A DNA stretch of 64,000 nucleotides from Nonomuraea turcica (GCF_030718205.1 NZ_JAUZQF010000016.1:1-64000); one strand, 5' to 3'. Shown: positions 27,435 through 36,185, counted from the stretch's first letter. Notes: generated by a model not told the origin, from the sequence alone. Made by a program: numbers and translations.

Positions 27435-29908
27435 GACCGTACCTCCTGCGCCCTGCCCACGCCCCCTTGAAGATCATCATGCCCGGTGCCGTCGGGTTTG
27501 TCGTGTGTCGGGTTCGTGTCGAGCCAGCGGAGAAGTTCCTCGGAGATCAGGTCTACTCCGATCCGGCCCGCTCTGCCATCCAGATCGCGGAATACGCATT
27601 CGCCGTTGCCGAGTGAGCGCAGCACGGCCTTGTGCTCTTCCGACGACTCCACCCCCAGCAGGGACATCACGTGGTCCACCTCCACCCGTTCGGTGGACCG
27701 GAACGCGAAGACGGACGACAGACAGTTGGTCACCTGCTCGTTCAGCAGGTCTCCCGCGTTCTGGGAGACGAGAACCAGCGCGGTGTTGCGGGAGCGGCCC
27801 ATCCGGCTCACCTCGGGCACCAGCTTGGCGCCCTCGGGAGTCGAGGTGATCGCCCACGCCTCGTCCAGGAAGATCGCCTTCGGGGTGCGCCGGTCGAGCC
27901 CGTTCATGAGCCGGCGCGCGAACTGGGACACCAGGTAGAGCAGGGCCACCGACAACCGCTGCTCGTAGGAGTAGTCCTCCCTGGTCGTCGCCACGTCGGG
28001 CAGCGTCAGCCCGCCCAGCGTGAACACGGTCGTCCACCCCTCGCTGTCGATCTGGTCGCCGCCCGAGGGGTCGAAGCAGAGCCTGGCCAGGTGCATCTCC
28101 GACATCGAGCGGAGCACCGCGCCCAGGTTCTTCGACGCCGGGTCCTCGGCCTGCTCCAGGTGGTCCACGACCTTGCCGAGCGACGGATCGGGCGCGTTGG
28201 AGACCGCGGCCACCGCCTGGATCATCGCCGACTCGCGCTCCTCCGACATGCGCGGCAGCAGCAGCCGCAGCGTCTCGGTGGCCATGGTCTTCTTCGCCGC
28301 GATGTCGTCGCCGAACGAGAACGGGTCGAGCAGGCCGGGCGCCGCCGAGCCGAGCGGGATGATCCTGGCCTTGCGGCCCCGCTTCTCCAGCAGCCGCACA
28401 AGGGACTCGGCGTCGCCCTTCGGGTCGATCACCGCGACCGTCACGCCGCGCAGCGCCATCTGGTAGATCATCAGCAGGGCGAGCGTGGTCTTGCCGCCGC
28501 CCGGCTCGCCGGTGATCGCGATGGCGGTCGGCCGGTTGCGGGTGGCCGCCACCAGCGGGTCGAAGTGCACGATGCTGCGGGCGCGGCCGACGGTCTCGCC
28601 GATGTACGGGCCGAGCCAGCCCTCGTTGCCCTCATCCAGCCGGTCCCCGAGGTCCACGGTGGCAGTGGCCATGCCGCCGGCGATCGTCCGCAGCGGCTGG
28701 CGCTGGGCGTAGGCGTTGACGCGTACTCTCTCGCCCGGCAGCGCCTCGCAGAACAGCGAGAATTGGTCGCCTGTCGAGGCGACCACGTCGATGCCCATGT
28801 CGCGGTAGTGCTCGACAACCGCCTCGACCCGCTGCACGCAGATCTCCTCGGTCGGGGCCGACACGATCAGGCGGTGCCAGCCGTACACGAAGGGCAGCCG
28901 CTCCTTCGTGATGCCGTGCTCCAGCATGCGGGCCGCGTCGATCTGCTCGGCCAGCGCCAGCGGCGCCTCCGCGCCGGCCTCGCGGATGTGGTGGTCCATG
29001 TCGCGGGCGTGCGCGAGCTTACGCGCCACGTCCTTCGACGCCTTGACCGGCGGGATCAGCCGCATCCGCGACGAGACCTCCACCGGGAACGGCAGCTGGT
29101 CGGCGAAGTGCAGCCACGGCTCGCCGTCGGGGAACGGCATCAGGTCCGGGAAGCGGGCGAACGACAGGTTGGCCACGTACGAGTCGCCCTGCGGCTGCAC
29201 GATCCGCAGCAGCGACCTGCCGTTGTGGATCTCGCCCTCGACCAGCGACTCGATCTCGCCCTTGCCCCAGCGCCGCCGCGGGCTGGCCGACGGCGGCGGG
29301 TCGCCGAGCGCGCCCGCGGCCGCGTGCTGGAACAACCACGCCACCTCGACGGAGGTGGCGTGCCGGGCGTAGAGAGCGCTCGAGGCGAGCGCTCGGCCCA
29401 GGCGTTCGGCCTGTTCGGTCCACCGCCCTACCTCGCTGTCGGGTACGTGGTCGTCATCCATGCCGAGCGCCTTCTCGGTCTTCTGGTAGAAGCCGAGCAG
29501 CTGGGCCAGCACGCCGCTGCCGAGCTGCTTGCCCCGGGGGCCCAGCCGCACGCCGAGATAGACCTCTTTGCTCCAGAAGTCCTTGGCCCAGACGTGCCGG
29601 TACATCTCCTCCAGGTAGTCGCGCCAGCCAGGCCCCTCGTCGGACGTGGCGTTGAGCGCCATGGCCCACTCCGCCGCAGGGTACGTGCGGTGCGCGACCC
29701 TCAGGTGGACCTCGGCGTCGGGCATCCTGATCGCGGCCAGCGCGATCGTGATGTTGGTGGCCAGCGCCTCACGCTCCTCGGGCGTGACGAACTCGTAGCT
29801 GACCGTCGGGAGGCGGAAGTACGCCCACGCGCAGGTGTCTGTGAGCAGGATGCGGTCGTCGAAGTAGCGGACCGCGAGGCGCTGGTGCGCTCGGGACGCC
29901 CTGCTCAT
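27431..29908 (-). CDS. VirB4/TcpF-type T4SS ATPase
   Basis: 825 aa. The N-terminal VirB4 domain (about 1-430) precedes a RecA-like core. Walker A GEPGGGKTT lies near residue 470 with VIDPKGDAESL after it; Walker B AIFLDEAWAI near residue 680; and SRNTALVLVSQNAGDLL. These are hallmarks of VirB4/TraC/ConE energy providers for conjugation channels. The start is the ATG at 29908 with GAGGGGG upstream. No second, coupling-protein-type ATPase is in the window. Confidence 0.92.
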   Translation of the reverse strand: MSRASRAHQRLAVRYFDDRILLTDTCAWAYFRLPTVSYEFVTPEEREALATNITIALAAIRMPDAEVHLRVAHRTYPAAEWAMALNATSDEGPGWRDYLEEMYRHVWAKDFWSKEVYLGVRLGPRGKQLGSGVLAQLLGFYQKTEKALGMDDDHVPDSEVGRWTEQAERLGRALASSALYARHATSVEVAWLFQHAAAGALGDPPPSASPRRRWGKGEIESLVEGEIHNGRSLLRIVQPQGDSYVANLSFARFPDLMPFPDGEPWLHFADQLPFPVEVSSRMRLIPPVKASKDVARKLAHARDMDHHIREAGAEAPLALAEQIDAARMLEHGITKERLPFVYGWHRLIVSAPTEEICVQRVEAVVEHYRDMGIDVVASTGDQFSLFCEALPGERVRVNAYAQRQPLRTIAGGMATATVDLGDRLDEGNEGWLGPYIGETVGRARSIVHFDPLVAATRNRPTAIAITGEPGGGKTTLALLMIYQMALRGVTVAVIDPKGDAESLVRLLEKRGRKARIIPLGSAAPGLLDPFSFGDDIAAKKTMATETLRLLLPRMSEERESAMIQAVAAVSNAPDPSLGKVVDHLEQAEDPASKNLGAVLRSMSEMHLARLCFDPSGGDQIDSEGWTTVFTLGGLTLPDVATTREDYSYEQRLSVALLYLVSQFARRLMNGLDRRTPKAIFLDEAWAITSTPEGAKLVPEVSRMGRSRNTALVLVSQNAGDLLNEQVTNCLSSVFAFRSTERVEVDHVMSLLGVESSEEHKAVLRSLGNGECVFRDLDGRAGRIGVDLISEELLRWLDTNPTHDKPDGTGHDDLQGGVGRAQEVRS

Positions 29909-29955
29909 GCCGCCCCCTCAGCGCATGAACGGGCCAGGCCTGCTCGCTTGTTCAC

Positions 29956-32925
29956 TTAACGCTCACCGATTCTCGTGCCCGGGGGGTCACTCGCCAACTC
30001 CTCTTCGCTCGGTCGTACGGTCTGTGCCGCGAAGCCCGCGACCACCACACCGGCGAGGGCGAGATAGGCCCGCCGCCCGGCCGCGCGCAACTGCCCGGGA
30101 TCGACGATCTCGGCCCCGCCTGGCGCCAGATCGTCCTCCCAGGGGACCCTGACGATGGCCCGGCACCTGCCTCTGGCCACCGACTCCGCCTGCTCGACGT
30201 CGGCCATCGAACGCCTGCTCACGCCGTTGACCACCATGACCGCACGCCTGCGCAGCTCCGCGCAGCCGTGCCCGTCGAGCCACTCGTACGTCATCCCCAC
30301 CGCCTCCGGCGCCTCCTCGCTCGCCGGGACCACCAGAACGAGCTGGTCCGCGTACGGCAGGAGCCGGGCCGCCAGCGCGGCGGCCGGATCGATCACGGCC
30401 AGCTTGTAGTGGCGCTCCAGCAGGCGCATGGACTCGCCCAGCCGGTGGTCGGAGAAGAAGGACCGATCCGCGAGGCGCTGCTCGGCGCCCGCGTCGGTGT
30501 CCGCGCTGATCACTTCGAGCCCGGAGGCCGTCCGCGTGGTGTATCCGCGCATCGTGAGATAACCGCTGACCCGGTCCAGCCCGGACAGCAGCGAAGTAAG
30601 AGTTTCCGGGGTTTCCGGTTGGATCCTGCTGGTCAGGGTGGTGCCGCCGGTGTTGGCGTCGACGGCCACGATCCTGTCGTCGCGGTAGGTGGCGAAGGTG
30701 TGGCCGAGCATGAGGGCCGTGGTGCTCTGCCCGGCGCCGCCGGTGCAGCCCAGGACGACGATCCTGCGGCTGCCGCTGAACACGGCCCTGGCCCTGGCCT
30801 CGTCGATCTCGGACCCGTCGGTCCGTACGTTGTTGCCGCCGACGACCACTTGAGCGATCCGCCGCCAGCCGCCGGAGTCGCGCCCGATCACGGACTCGAC
30901 CCTGCGCACCCGCGTCTCGCCGGGCCTGGGCACCGGCCCCACCAGCCCATCGACCGCCCCGGCCCCGCCCCTGGCCCGGCCACCGATCGCGTCGTGCGTG
31001 ACCGCAGCCTGCTCGCCCGCCGACGCAGGCTGCCCGTGCGCTGCCTGCTCCTGGCCCGCCGTCCGATCGCCTGCCGCGGTCTCCCCCGCCGTGGCGCGGC
31101 TATCCGACGGGACCGGCGTCAGCCTGGGCCGGTCGCCTGCCCCGGTCGATGCCGACGGGCCGCCCGGTGCGTCGGCGGGCACGCCTGGCCGGCGCCTTTC
31201 GGCACCCTCGGACGGCGCGTCGCCCGCCGCAGCCGGCGCGCTGGAGGCGCCGGGACGGGGCAAGGGCTTGGCGTTCGGGTTGAGCGGCGGCCAGACCCGT
31301 TGGGTGCCCGACAGCACCAGCGCCGGTCCCAGCCTGGGCGGCTGTCCCTTCCTGTGCTGGTCTCGGGCGACCTCGTCCTCGCGCCGCCCGCCCTCGCCCC
31401 GACCGGCCGTCTTCCTACGGCCGGCCGCCGTGTCGGCCGGTGCATCGGCCGGTGCATCGGCCGGCGCATCGGCGCTGGCCGCGAGTCTCCTCAGCCGCCG
31501 CAGGGCTTCGGTGTCGATCGGCTTGCCGGCGGCGGGCTTGCCACTCTGCGCCGTCCCGCTTTCCCGCCCGGCGTCCTCATGAGAACGGGTCCCGCTGCTC
31601 GCGCCCTCCTGGTCATCGGTCTCAAGAGCCGTGGCCACATCGTCCACAGGCTCAGCACCAGTGACCGCACCGACTTCGGCCACAGAGCTCGTGGCCGCAT
31701 CCTCCGCAGCCGGCGTGCCCGCATGAGCAGCGGTCTCGGGAGCCCCGGTCGCCGGGCACACGGTCTCGCGGCCGGAGGTCTCCTCGCCGGCGATCTCACG
31801 ACGCACCACGTCGCGCGCCGCCGCCTCACATGTCGCCGCCTCGCGCGCCGCCGCCTCACGGGTCGCCACCTCACGGATCGCCGCCTCACGGGTCGCCGCC
31901 TCACGGGTCGCCGCCTCACGGGTCGCCGCCTCACGGGTCGCCGCGTCGCGCGTCGCCACCTCGGAGGTCGCCGCCTCACGCGTCGCCGCCTCACGCGTCG
32001 CCGCGTCGCGCGCCGCCACCTCGGAGGTCGCCGCCTCACGCGTCGCCACCTCACGCGTCGCCATCTCACGGAGCGCGGCCTCACGGAGCGCGGCCTGCTG
32101 GGTCGCGGCCTCCCTGATCGCGCCCTCCCGGGTGGACAGGCGCCAGCCGCTCGTCCCCTTCGCGCCGGCCCTGCGACCGCTGTCTTTCCTGTCGAGGTCC
32201 CTGCCGGTGTCCGTCCTGCCGCGGTCACTGCCGGTGTCCGTCCGGTCGGCATCCCGGCCGGTGTCCGTCTTTCGGATGTCTCTCTGGCCTGCGGACTCGC
32301 GCTCGAGCCGGGGCGGCGGCGATGCCGTACCGGGAGCCGGCTGGCGTGCCTGAGCCTTGAGGGCGGGCGCTGCGGCACCGCGGCGGGCGCCCCAGCCGGT
32401 GCCTGTGGCAGCGGGCTCGGCGACCGGAGCCTGGCCTGCCGCGGCGGCAGCGGCCGCGACGGCGGGGCGCACCTGGCGGGGTCCGGCGATCCGCTGGCCC
32501 TCGCGTCTGCGCCGCGGTTGACGGCTCTTGCCCGGCCGCTTGGACTTGGCCCGCGCGGGGGCGATGCGCCACACGCGCGCGGAGAAGGTGACCGTCTCGG
32601 GTTCGCCCATGGGCGCGAGGCGGCACCAGGCCTTCGGCTCGCCCAGGTAGCGGAGGTGGGACTCGAGGAGCTCGGTGAGCCGCTTGCCCTCGATGACAGG
32701 GCGGGTCGACAGCCACGTCACGATCCCCGGCGGCACCAGGAACAGCACGTGCCACGGCATCGCGACCGGCACGCCCACCAGGATCAGCAGGAGGGACCAC
32801 GGGATGAACACGCCGACGAAGACGCCGATCCAAACGATAGGCAGCGGCATCGGCAGCCGTAGGTCGTACAGCTTGTAGAGCCGCTTCTCTATCCGCCAGA
32901 TGTTCGTATACGTGGGCAGGTCCAC
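29956..32925 (-). CDS. TcpE-like membrane domain fused to MinD/ParA-like domain, with ATREA repeats
   Basis: 989 aa from the GTG at 32925 (VDLPTYTNIWRIEKRLYKLYDLRLP), GAGAGGAGG upstream. Residues 1-140 form a TcpE-type unit with two membrane helices (about 25-70) and a cytoplasmic extension. A basic segment (KSKRPGKSRQPRRRR) and Ala-rich linker follow, then an Ala-Thr-Arg-Glu-Ala repeat block (about 272-373) and more disordered sequence. From about residue 715 comes a MinD/ParA-like domain (VVLGCTGGAGQSTT, VDANTGG, YKLAVIDPAAAL, LVLVVPAS). The Walker A lysine is Gln and the preceding signature lysine is also absent, so ATP hydrolysis is doubtful. Confidence 0.82.
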   Translation of the reverse strand: MDLPTYTNIWRIEKRLYKLYDLRLPMPLPIVWIGVFVGVFIPWSLLLILVGVPVAMPWHVLFLVPPGIVTWLSTRPVIEGKRLTELLESHLRYLGEPKAWCRLAPMGEPETVTFSARVWRIAPARAKSKRPGKSRQPRRRREGQRIAGPRQVRPAVAAAAAAAGQAPVAEPAATGTGWGARRGAAAPALKAQARQPAPGTASPPPRLERESAGQRDIRKTDTGRDADRTDTGSDRGRTDTGRDLDRKDSGRRAGAKGTSGWRLSTREGAIREAATQQAALREAALREMATREVATREAATSEVAARDAATREAATREAATSEVATRDAATREAATREAATREAATREAAIREVATREAAAREAATCEAAARDVVRREIAGEETSGRETVCPATGAPETAAHAGTPAAEDAATSSVAEVGAVTGAEPVDDVATALETDDQEGASSGTRSHEDAGRESGTAQSGKPAAGKPIDTEALRRLRRLAASADAPADAPADAPADTAAGRRKTAGRGEGGRREDEVARDQHRKGQPPRLGPALVLSGTQRVWPPLNPNAKPLPRPGASSAPAAAGDAPSEGAERRRPGVPADAPGGPSASTGAGDRPRLTPVPSDSRATAGETAAGDRTAGQEQAAHGQPASAGEQAAVTHDAIGGRARGGAGAVDGLVGPVPRPGETRVRRVESVIGRDSGGWRRIAQVVVGGNNVRTDGSEIDEARARAVFSGSRRIVVLGCTGGAGQSTTALMLGHTFATYRDDRIVAVDANTGGTTLTSRIQPETPETLTSLLSGLDRVSGYLTMRGYTTRTASGLEVISADTDAGAEQRLADRSFFSDHRLGESMRLLERHYKLAVIDPAAALAARLLPYADQLVLVVPASEEAPEAVGMTYEWLDGHGCAELRRRAVMVVNGVSRRSMADVEQAESVARGRCRAIVRVPWEDDLAPGGAEIVDPGQLRAAGRRAYLALAGVVVAGFAAQTVRPSEEELASDPPGTRIGER
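31806..32110. repeat. 15-bp tandem repeat encoding ATREA pentapeptides
   Basis: About 20 imperfect copies of a 15-bp unit (plus strand form CGCCTCACGGGTCGC) encode Ala-Thr-Arg-Glu-Ala on the minus strand. Variants are ATSEV, ARDAA and AIREV. Charge alternation and high helix propensity suggest a long single alpha-helix or coiled stalk. Slippage is expected. Confidence 0.85.
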
Positions 32926-32980
32926 CCGGTCCTCCTCTCCACCCGCTCGTGTATGACCGCCGACGGACGGTCTCAACCCC

Positions 32981-33262
32981 TTATCTGATGCCCAGTGCGC
33001 CCGCGATTGCCTTCGCCGTCACCTCGATGATGTTGGGAACGTAGAAGATCACTCCGATGGCCACGGCCAGGATCAGGAACTGCACGAATCGTGTGATCTC
33101 GCGGGTGAAGAGGAAGAAGAGCGCCACCACGGAGACGACGACGAGGAACAGCGGAGCGAAGAACGCGCGCAGGAAGTCGGCGAGCCCTCCGGTGTCGATG
33201 CCGGTCGACGTGGGCGTCGGCGACATTTCGATCAAAGTGAGCATTACGGTCTTCAAGGTCAC
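32981..33262 (-). CDS. small two-helix membrane protein, TcpD/VirB2-like T4SS subunit
   Basis: 93 aa. Two hydrophobic helices (ADFLRAFFAPLFLVVVSVVALFFLF and FVQFLILAVAIGVIFYV, written in parts) with a short basic turn, like TcpD or pilin-like VirB2 subunits. GTG start at 33262 with GGGAGGACGAG upstream. It sits between the TcpC-like and TcpE-like genes, the order typical of Tcp-type conjugation operons. Confidence 0.72.
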   Translation of the reverse strand: MTLKTVMLTLIEMSPTPTSTGIDTGGLADFLRAFFAPLFLVVVSVVALFFLFTREITRFVQFLILAVAIGVIFYVPNIIEVTAKAIAGALGIR

Positions 33263-33307
33263 TTCTCGTCCTCCCGGGGGGTACCGATCGGCAGCGCGGC
33301 CGAGCCT

Positions 33308-34327
33308 CTAGTCAACGACCCGGCCGGCGCCGCGGATGTCGGCGACGAACCACTTGTCGCCCTGCTTCTCGACGGTAAGCCGGTAGGCCTGCTCCAAGCG
33401 CGCGCCGACCGCAGCGGGGTCGGTGGTGTTGGGGGTGGCCTGGGCCTCGCCGTTCGGCACGACCCACACGACGACCGCCTGGATCTCTCGAGTGGCACCC
33501 CCCACAGGCACCACGACTTTCTTGAGCTCTGCGAAGGTGAAGGCGCCACCGAAGCTCGGCAGGGTCTTGCCGGCGGCCACGTAGCGCTGCAGCCCGGCGG
33601 CGTCGCCGGACGCGTAGTCCTTGAAGAAGCCCTCCAATTGCGGTTTGAGCTCGGCGGCGGCCGCGTCGTCGGTCTCCGGCGGCGCCACCTGGGGCAGCTC
33701 GGCCGGAGCAGGGGCGGGCAGGATGGCCGGGCGGCCCGAGACGACGAACCTCTTGGCCTCGTCGTCGCCGGAGTAGTAGATCGGGACCGACAACATCAGC
33801 CTGCGCGCGCCGGACTGGAAGGCCACGCTGACCACCGCGTTGTGGGCGTCGGCCGTCTCGATGTCGTACGGCTGGATGGCGACGGCCGCCAGCTTGCCCA
33901 CGCCGTCCCAGCCCATGCGCGGATCCGAGGCGTCAGGCAGGAACGCCGCCAGCTTGCGTGACCTGCTGGCGTCGTCTTCAGGGCTGAAATTGAGATAGAC
34001 CCCGGCGAACTGGGCGGCGAAAGCCATGCCGCGGTCCACCGGGAATCCGTTGTTCGCCACCACGGCACCATTGGACGTTGTTGCTTCTTGCTGGGTAAAC
34101 CGCTCAAATGGGGCACGGATCCCATTCACCACGATAACCACGATAAGCGCCCAGAGAATGATGCGGCCGGTCCACACCAGCCACCGCCCGCCGCCACCGG
34201 ACCAGCCGCCACGGCGCGGCCGACGGGGTGGCGGCGCGTCGAAGTCAGCGGTGTCCAGGGTTGCGGAAAGCCCGGGCCCGTCAGCGATCCGAGGATCGTG
34301 CTGGACGGTAGACCTACGAGCCATCAC
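33308..34327 (-). CDS. TcpC-like bitopic T4SS core protein
   Basis: 339 aa. Basic cytoplasmic N-terminus (PPPRRPRRGG), one membrane helix (about residues 50-68, WTGRIILWALIVVIVVNGI) and an external region with two NTF2-like repeats. The first repeat covers about 90-205 and the second about 225-335, ending GDKWFVADIRGAG. This matches TcpC/Orf13-type conjugation proteins, which resemble VirB8. GTG at 34327 is followed by an in-frame ATG at 34324; either could start translation. Founder gene of the cotranscribed block. Confidence 0.82.
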   Translation of the reverse strand: MMARRSTVQHDPRIADGPGLSATLDTADFDAPPPRRPRRGGWSGGGGRWLVWTGRIILWALIVVIVVNGIRAPFERFTQQEATTSNGAVVANNGFPVDRGMAFAAQFAGVYLNFSPEDDASRSRKLAAFLPDASDPRMGWDGVGKLAAVAIQPYDIETADAHNAVVSVAFQSGARRLMLSVPIYYSGDDEAKRFVVSGRPAILPAPAPAELPQVAPPETDDAAAAELKPQLEGFFKDYASGDAAGLQRYVAAGKTLPSFGGAFTFAELKKVVVPVGGATREIQAVVVWVVPNGEAQATPNTTDPAAVGARLEQAYRLTVEKQGDKWFVADIRGAGRVVD

Positions 34328-34651
34328 GCCTCCGCTCGCGCCGATCCCCCCGGCTGGCGCGGTGTCGTCCGTTGCCGATCCCCATCATCCGCGGTGAAGT
34401 AGTCACCCTATCCGGTCTCCGCCATTCTTCCAGGAAAGCCACGCCCATGCTGCAGGCATGACAGCCCTCACGGCAAACCGGGACAGGATGACAGGCTCCA
34501 GTGCCGATTCCTGTCACTTCCCGGTTGAATCGGCTTTCGACCAGGCCAGACGCCTAAATCGCCTAGCCAGGCAGCCATGGATTCCTGACCAAAATAGGCA
34601 TGGACTCTCACGCCTTGCGCATTCGGCATGGGACGCGAGCGGAGGGGGGCG
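34328..34651. promoter_or_regulatory. upstream region of the T4SS operon
   Basis: 324 bp without a convincing gene. On the minus strand TAGGGT (34410-34405) is a likely -10 about 78 nt before the tcpC-like start. The inverted repeat TGACAGG (34489-34495) / CCTGTCA (34510-34516) and the short palindrome CATGCTGCAGGCATG near 34446 are candidate operator or terminator elements for the flanking genes. Confidence 0.4.
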
Positions 34652-34978
34652 TCAGGCGGGCTCCGGGTCCTGGGTGGACCGTCCCTGCCGCCTGCTCTGC
34701 AGGTCCACGACCGTCGTCCGGCTCTGGAGGTCCACCACCGTAGGGCGTACCGACCGCTCGAGTGAACCGCGCAGGTCGGCCAGCATGTCGGCGGTGTTGC
34801 TCTCGCGCATGCGGCCGGCCATCTCGTTGCGCTCGTCGACCTTCCTGCGCAGGTAGGCCTCCCGGTTGACGCGCAGGCCATACATGAGCTCGACCCTGAT
34901 CAAGGCGAGCTCCTCCTCGAGGCTGATGCCCGCCAGCGTGGGCGCAGGACGTCGTTTCCGGATGATGCGACGGATCAT
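34652..34978 (-). CDS. small soluble protein with a VVDLQSR repeat, unknown
   Basis: 108 aa, MIRRIIRKRRPAPTL at the start, then a helical charged body (EEELALIRVELMYGLRVN...RKVDERNEMAGRM). A C-terminal tail contains VVDLQSR twice within 11 residues. The amphipathic basic N-terminus suggests membrane or nucleic-acid contact. Same strand and directly upstream of the secretion operon; a regulator or accessory role is possible but unsupported. Confidence 0.55.
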   Translation of the reverse strand: MIRRIIRKRRPAPTLAGISLEEELALIRVELMYGLRVNREAYLRRKVDERNEMAGRMRESNTADMLADLRGSLERSVRPTVVDLQSRTTVVDLQSRRQGRSTQDPEPA

Positions 34979-35199
34979 GAAGGGCCTCCCGAGTCAGCGT
35001 GAACGCCGTGACGATTCGACGCGCAGGGGCCCAAAGTGGTTGACGCCATCATTTGTCCCGGGATCAGACATCGCGCTCTCCTGGAAGTCAGACGCCACAG
35101 CCGGCAATCGTCGCCATCCATCGACGGCGACTTAGCGTAGCGAATGAACACTCAAAGTGAGTGGATTGACGCTGCGCGGCGGATGTCGGCCGGCCCGTC

Positions 35200-35205
35200 T
35201 AGGGT
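35200..35205 (+). promoter_or_regulatory. -10 box for leaderless xseB
   Basis: TAGGGT followed by 7 nt and GTG at 35213. This is the spacing of leaderless actinobacterial transcripts. An inverted repeat CACTCA-AAG-TGAGTG lies farther upstream at 35149-35163. Confidence 0.5.
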
Positions 35206-35212
35206 GGTGACC

Positions 35213-35449
35213 GTGGCAGCAGACGAGAAGACGCCCTCATACGAGCAGGCCCGCGAGGAGTTGACCGAGGTGGTGCGCCGCCTGGAGACGGGCGGGCTCA
35301 CGCTGGAGCAGTCGATCGAGCTTTGGGAGCGCGGGGAGAAGCTCGCGGCGGTCTGTGAGGAGTGGCTCCAGGGGGCCAGGGTCAAGCTGGCCGCCGCCAT
35401 GGCCCGCCGCTCGGAGCCCACCTCGGGCGCCGACGACACACCTTTCTGA
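35213..35449 (+). CDS. xseB: exodeoxyribonuclease VII small subunit
   Basis: 78 aa (VAADEKTPSYEQAREELTEVV...), matching the usual 70-85 aa helical-hairpin family with LEQSIELWERGEKLAAVCEEWL. It binds XseA to form ExoVII, which degrades single-stranded DNA from both ends. An upstream in-frame ATG at 35144 would add non-conserved residues and cover the -10 box. In most actinobacteria xseB follows xseA in the same direction; here it is 1.5 kb away and inverted. Confidence 0.88.
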   Translation: MAADEKTPSYEQAREELTEVVRRLETGGLTLEQSIELWERGEKLAAVCEEWLQGARVKLAAAMARRSEPTSGADDTPF

Positions 35450-35662
35450 GCGCCACCCCCGACGCCCTGGCCCGCCAATCGCGCCACGCCCGACGACCTG
35501 GCCCTCTGATCACGCCACGCTCGACGGCGCGCCCTCCCGATCGCGCCACACCCAACGGCGCACCCTCCCGATCGCGCCACACCCAACGGCGCACCCTCCC
35601 AAGCGCGCCACACCCGACGATGCGCCCTCCCGGGGACGCCACCCCGGCGACACGCCTTTCTG
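35446..35662. repeat. 31-bp minisatellite downstream of xseB
   Basis: Seven tandem units of about 31 bp; the best-conserved form starts GATCGCGCCACACCCAACGG. Well-aligned copies begin at 35508, 35539, 35570 and 35601, and 35539 and 35570 are identical. The last unit ends with CGACACGCCTTTCTGA, nearly repeating the 3' end of xseB (GACACACCTTTCTGA). No gene is present between 35450 and 35688. Confidence 0.88.
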
Positions 35663-35688
35663 AGGGCGGCTCTGACGTCGAGGGACGT

Positions 35689-36102
35689 TCAGGCGGCCTG
35701 GGGCAGCAGGGCCACTACGGGGATGCGGCGGCTGGTCTTGGCCTCATACTCGGCGAAACCCGGCGCCTGCGCCACCATCCTGGCGTAGAGCTGGTCGCGC
35801 TCCTCTCCCTCGATGAAGACGGCCTTGGCCTCGAACGTCTCCGTTCCGATCTCCACGGCGGCCGAGGGCGTGGCCCGCAAGTTGTGGTACCAGGCGGGAT
35901 GGTTGTCCGCGCCGGCATTGGACGCGATGACGACGTAACGATCGCCGTCCTCGAGATACATCACCGGGGTGGTGGCCGGCTTGCCGCTCCTGGCTCCCGT
36001 GGTGGTGAGCAGCACGAGCGGTGCGCCTTCGAACATGCCGCCGACGCGGCCTTCGTTGGCCCGGAACTCGTCGATGATCTGCTGGTTGAACTCGTTCGGC
36101 AT
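35689..36102 (-). CDS. deazaflavin (F420)-dependent nitroreductase family protein (DUF385/Ddn-like)
   Basis: 137 aa from the ATG at 36102. Motifs VLLTTTGARSGKPATTPVMY, YVVIASNAGADNHPAWYHNL and AKAVFIEGEERDQLYARM are typical of the Ddn family of F420H2-dependent reductases or quinone reductases of actinobacteria. The cytoplasmic single split-barrel lacks the N-terminal membrane helix of Ddn. Divergent from a TetR gene across a 83-bp region with two operators, so presumably repressed by it. Confidence 0.88.
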   Translation of the reverse strand: MPNEFNQQIIDEFRANEGRVGGMFEGAPLVLLTTTGARSGKPATTPVMYLEDGDRYVVIASNAGADNHPAWYHNLRATPSAAVEIGTETFEAKAVFIEGEERDQLYARMVAQAPGFAEYEAKTSRRIPVVALLPQAA

Positions 36103-36116
36103 CCTCAGCTCCTCAA

Positions 36117-36163
36117 TAATCGGAGAGATCTCCGCTTGGGAGACTAATCGGAGAACTCTCCGG
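36117..36163. promoter_or_regulatory. paired palindromic operators between DUF385 and TetR genes
   Basis: TAATCGGAGAGATCTCCG (36117-36134) and TAATCGGAGAACTCTCCG (36145-36162) differ at two positions. Each is a CGGAGA/TCTCCG palindrome; centres are 28 bp apart. Placement between divergent starts fits a TetR operator covering both promoters. Confidence 0.8.
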
Positions 36164-36185
36164 TTACAAGCGGTATGCTCCACCC

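Noticed and set aside
27632..29959. 775-residue frame opposite the VirB4 gene
   Set aside because: Shadow of the VirB4 coding strand; no family motif.
30268..32862. 864-residue open frame on the plus strand opposite the TcpE-MinD gene
   Set aside because: Antisense frame kept open by GC-rich third positions; composition is Arg/Ala/Gly noise with no domain, while the minus strand carries clear T4SS motifs.
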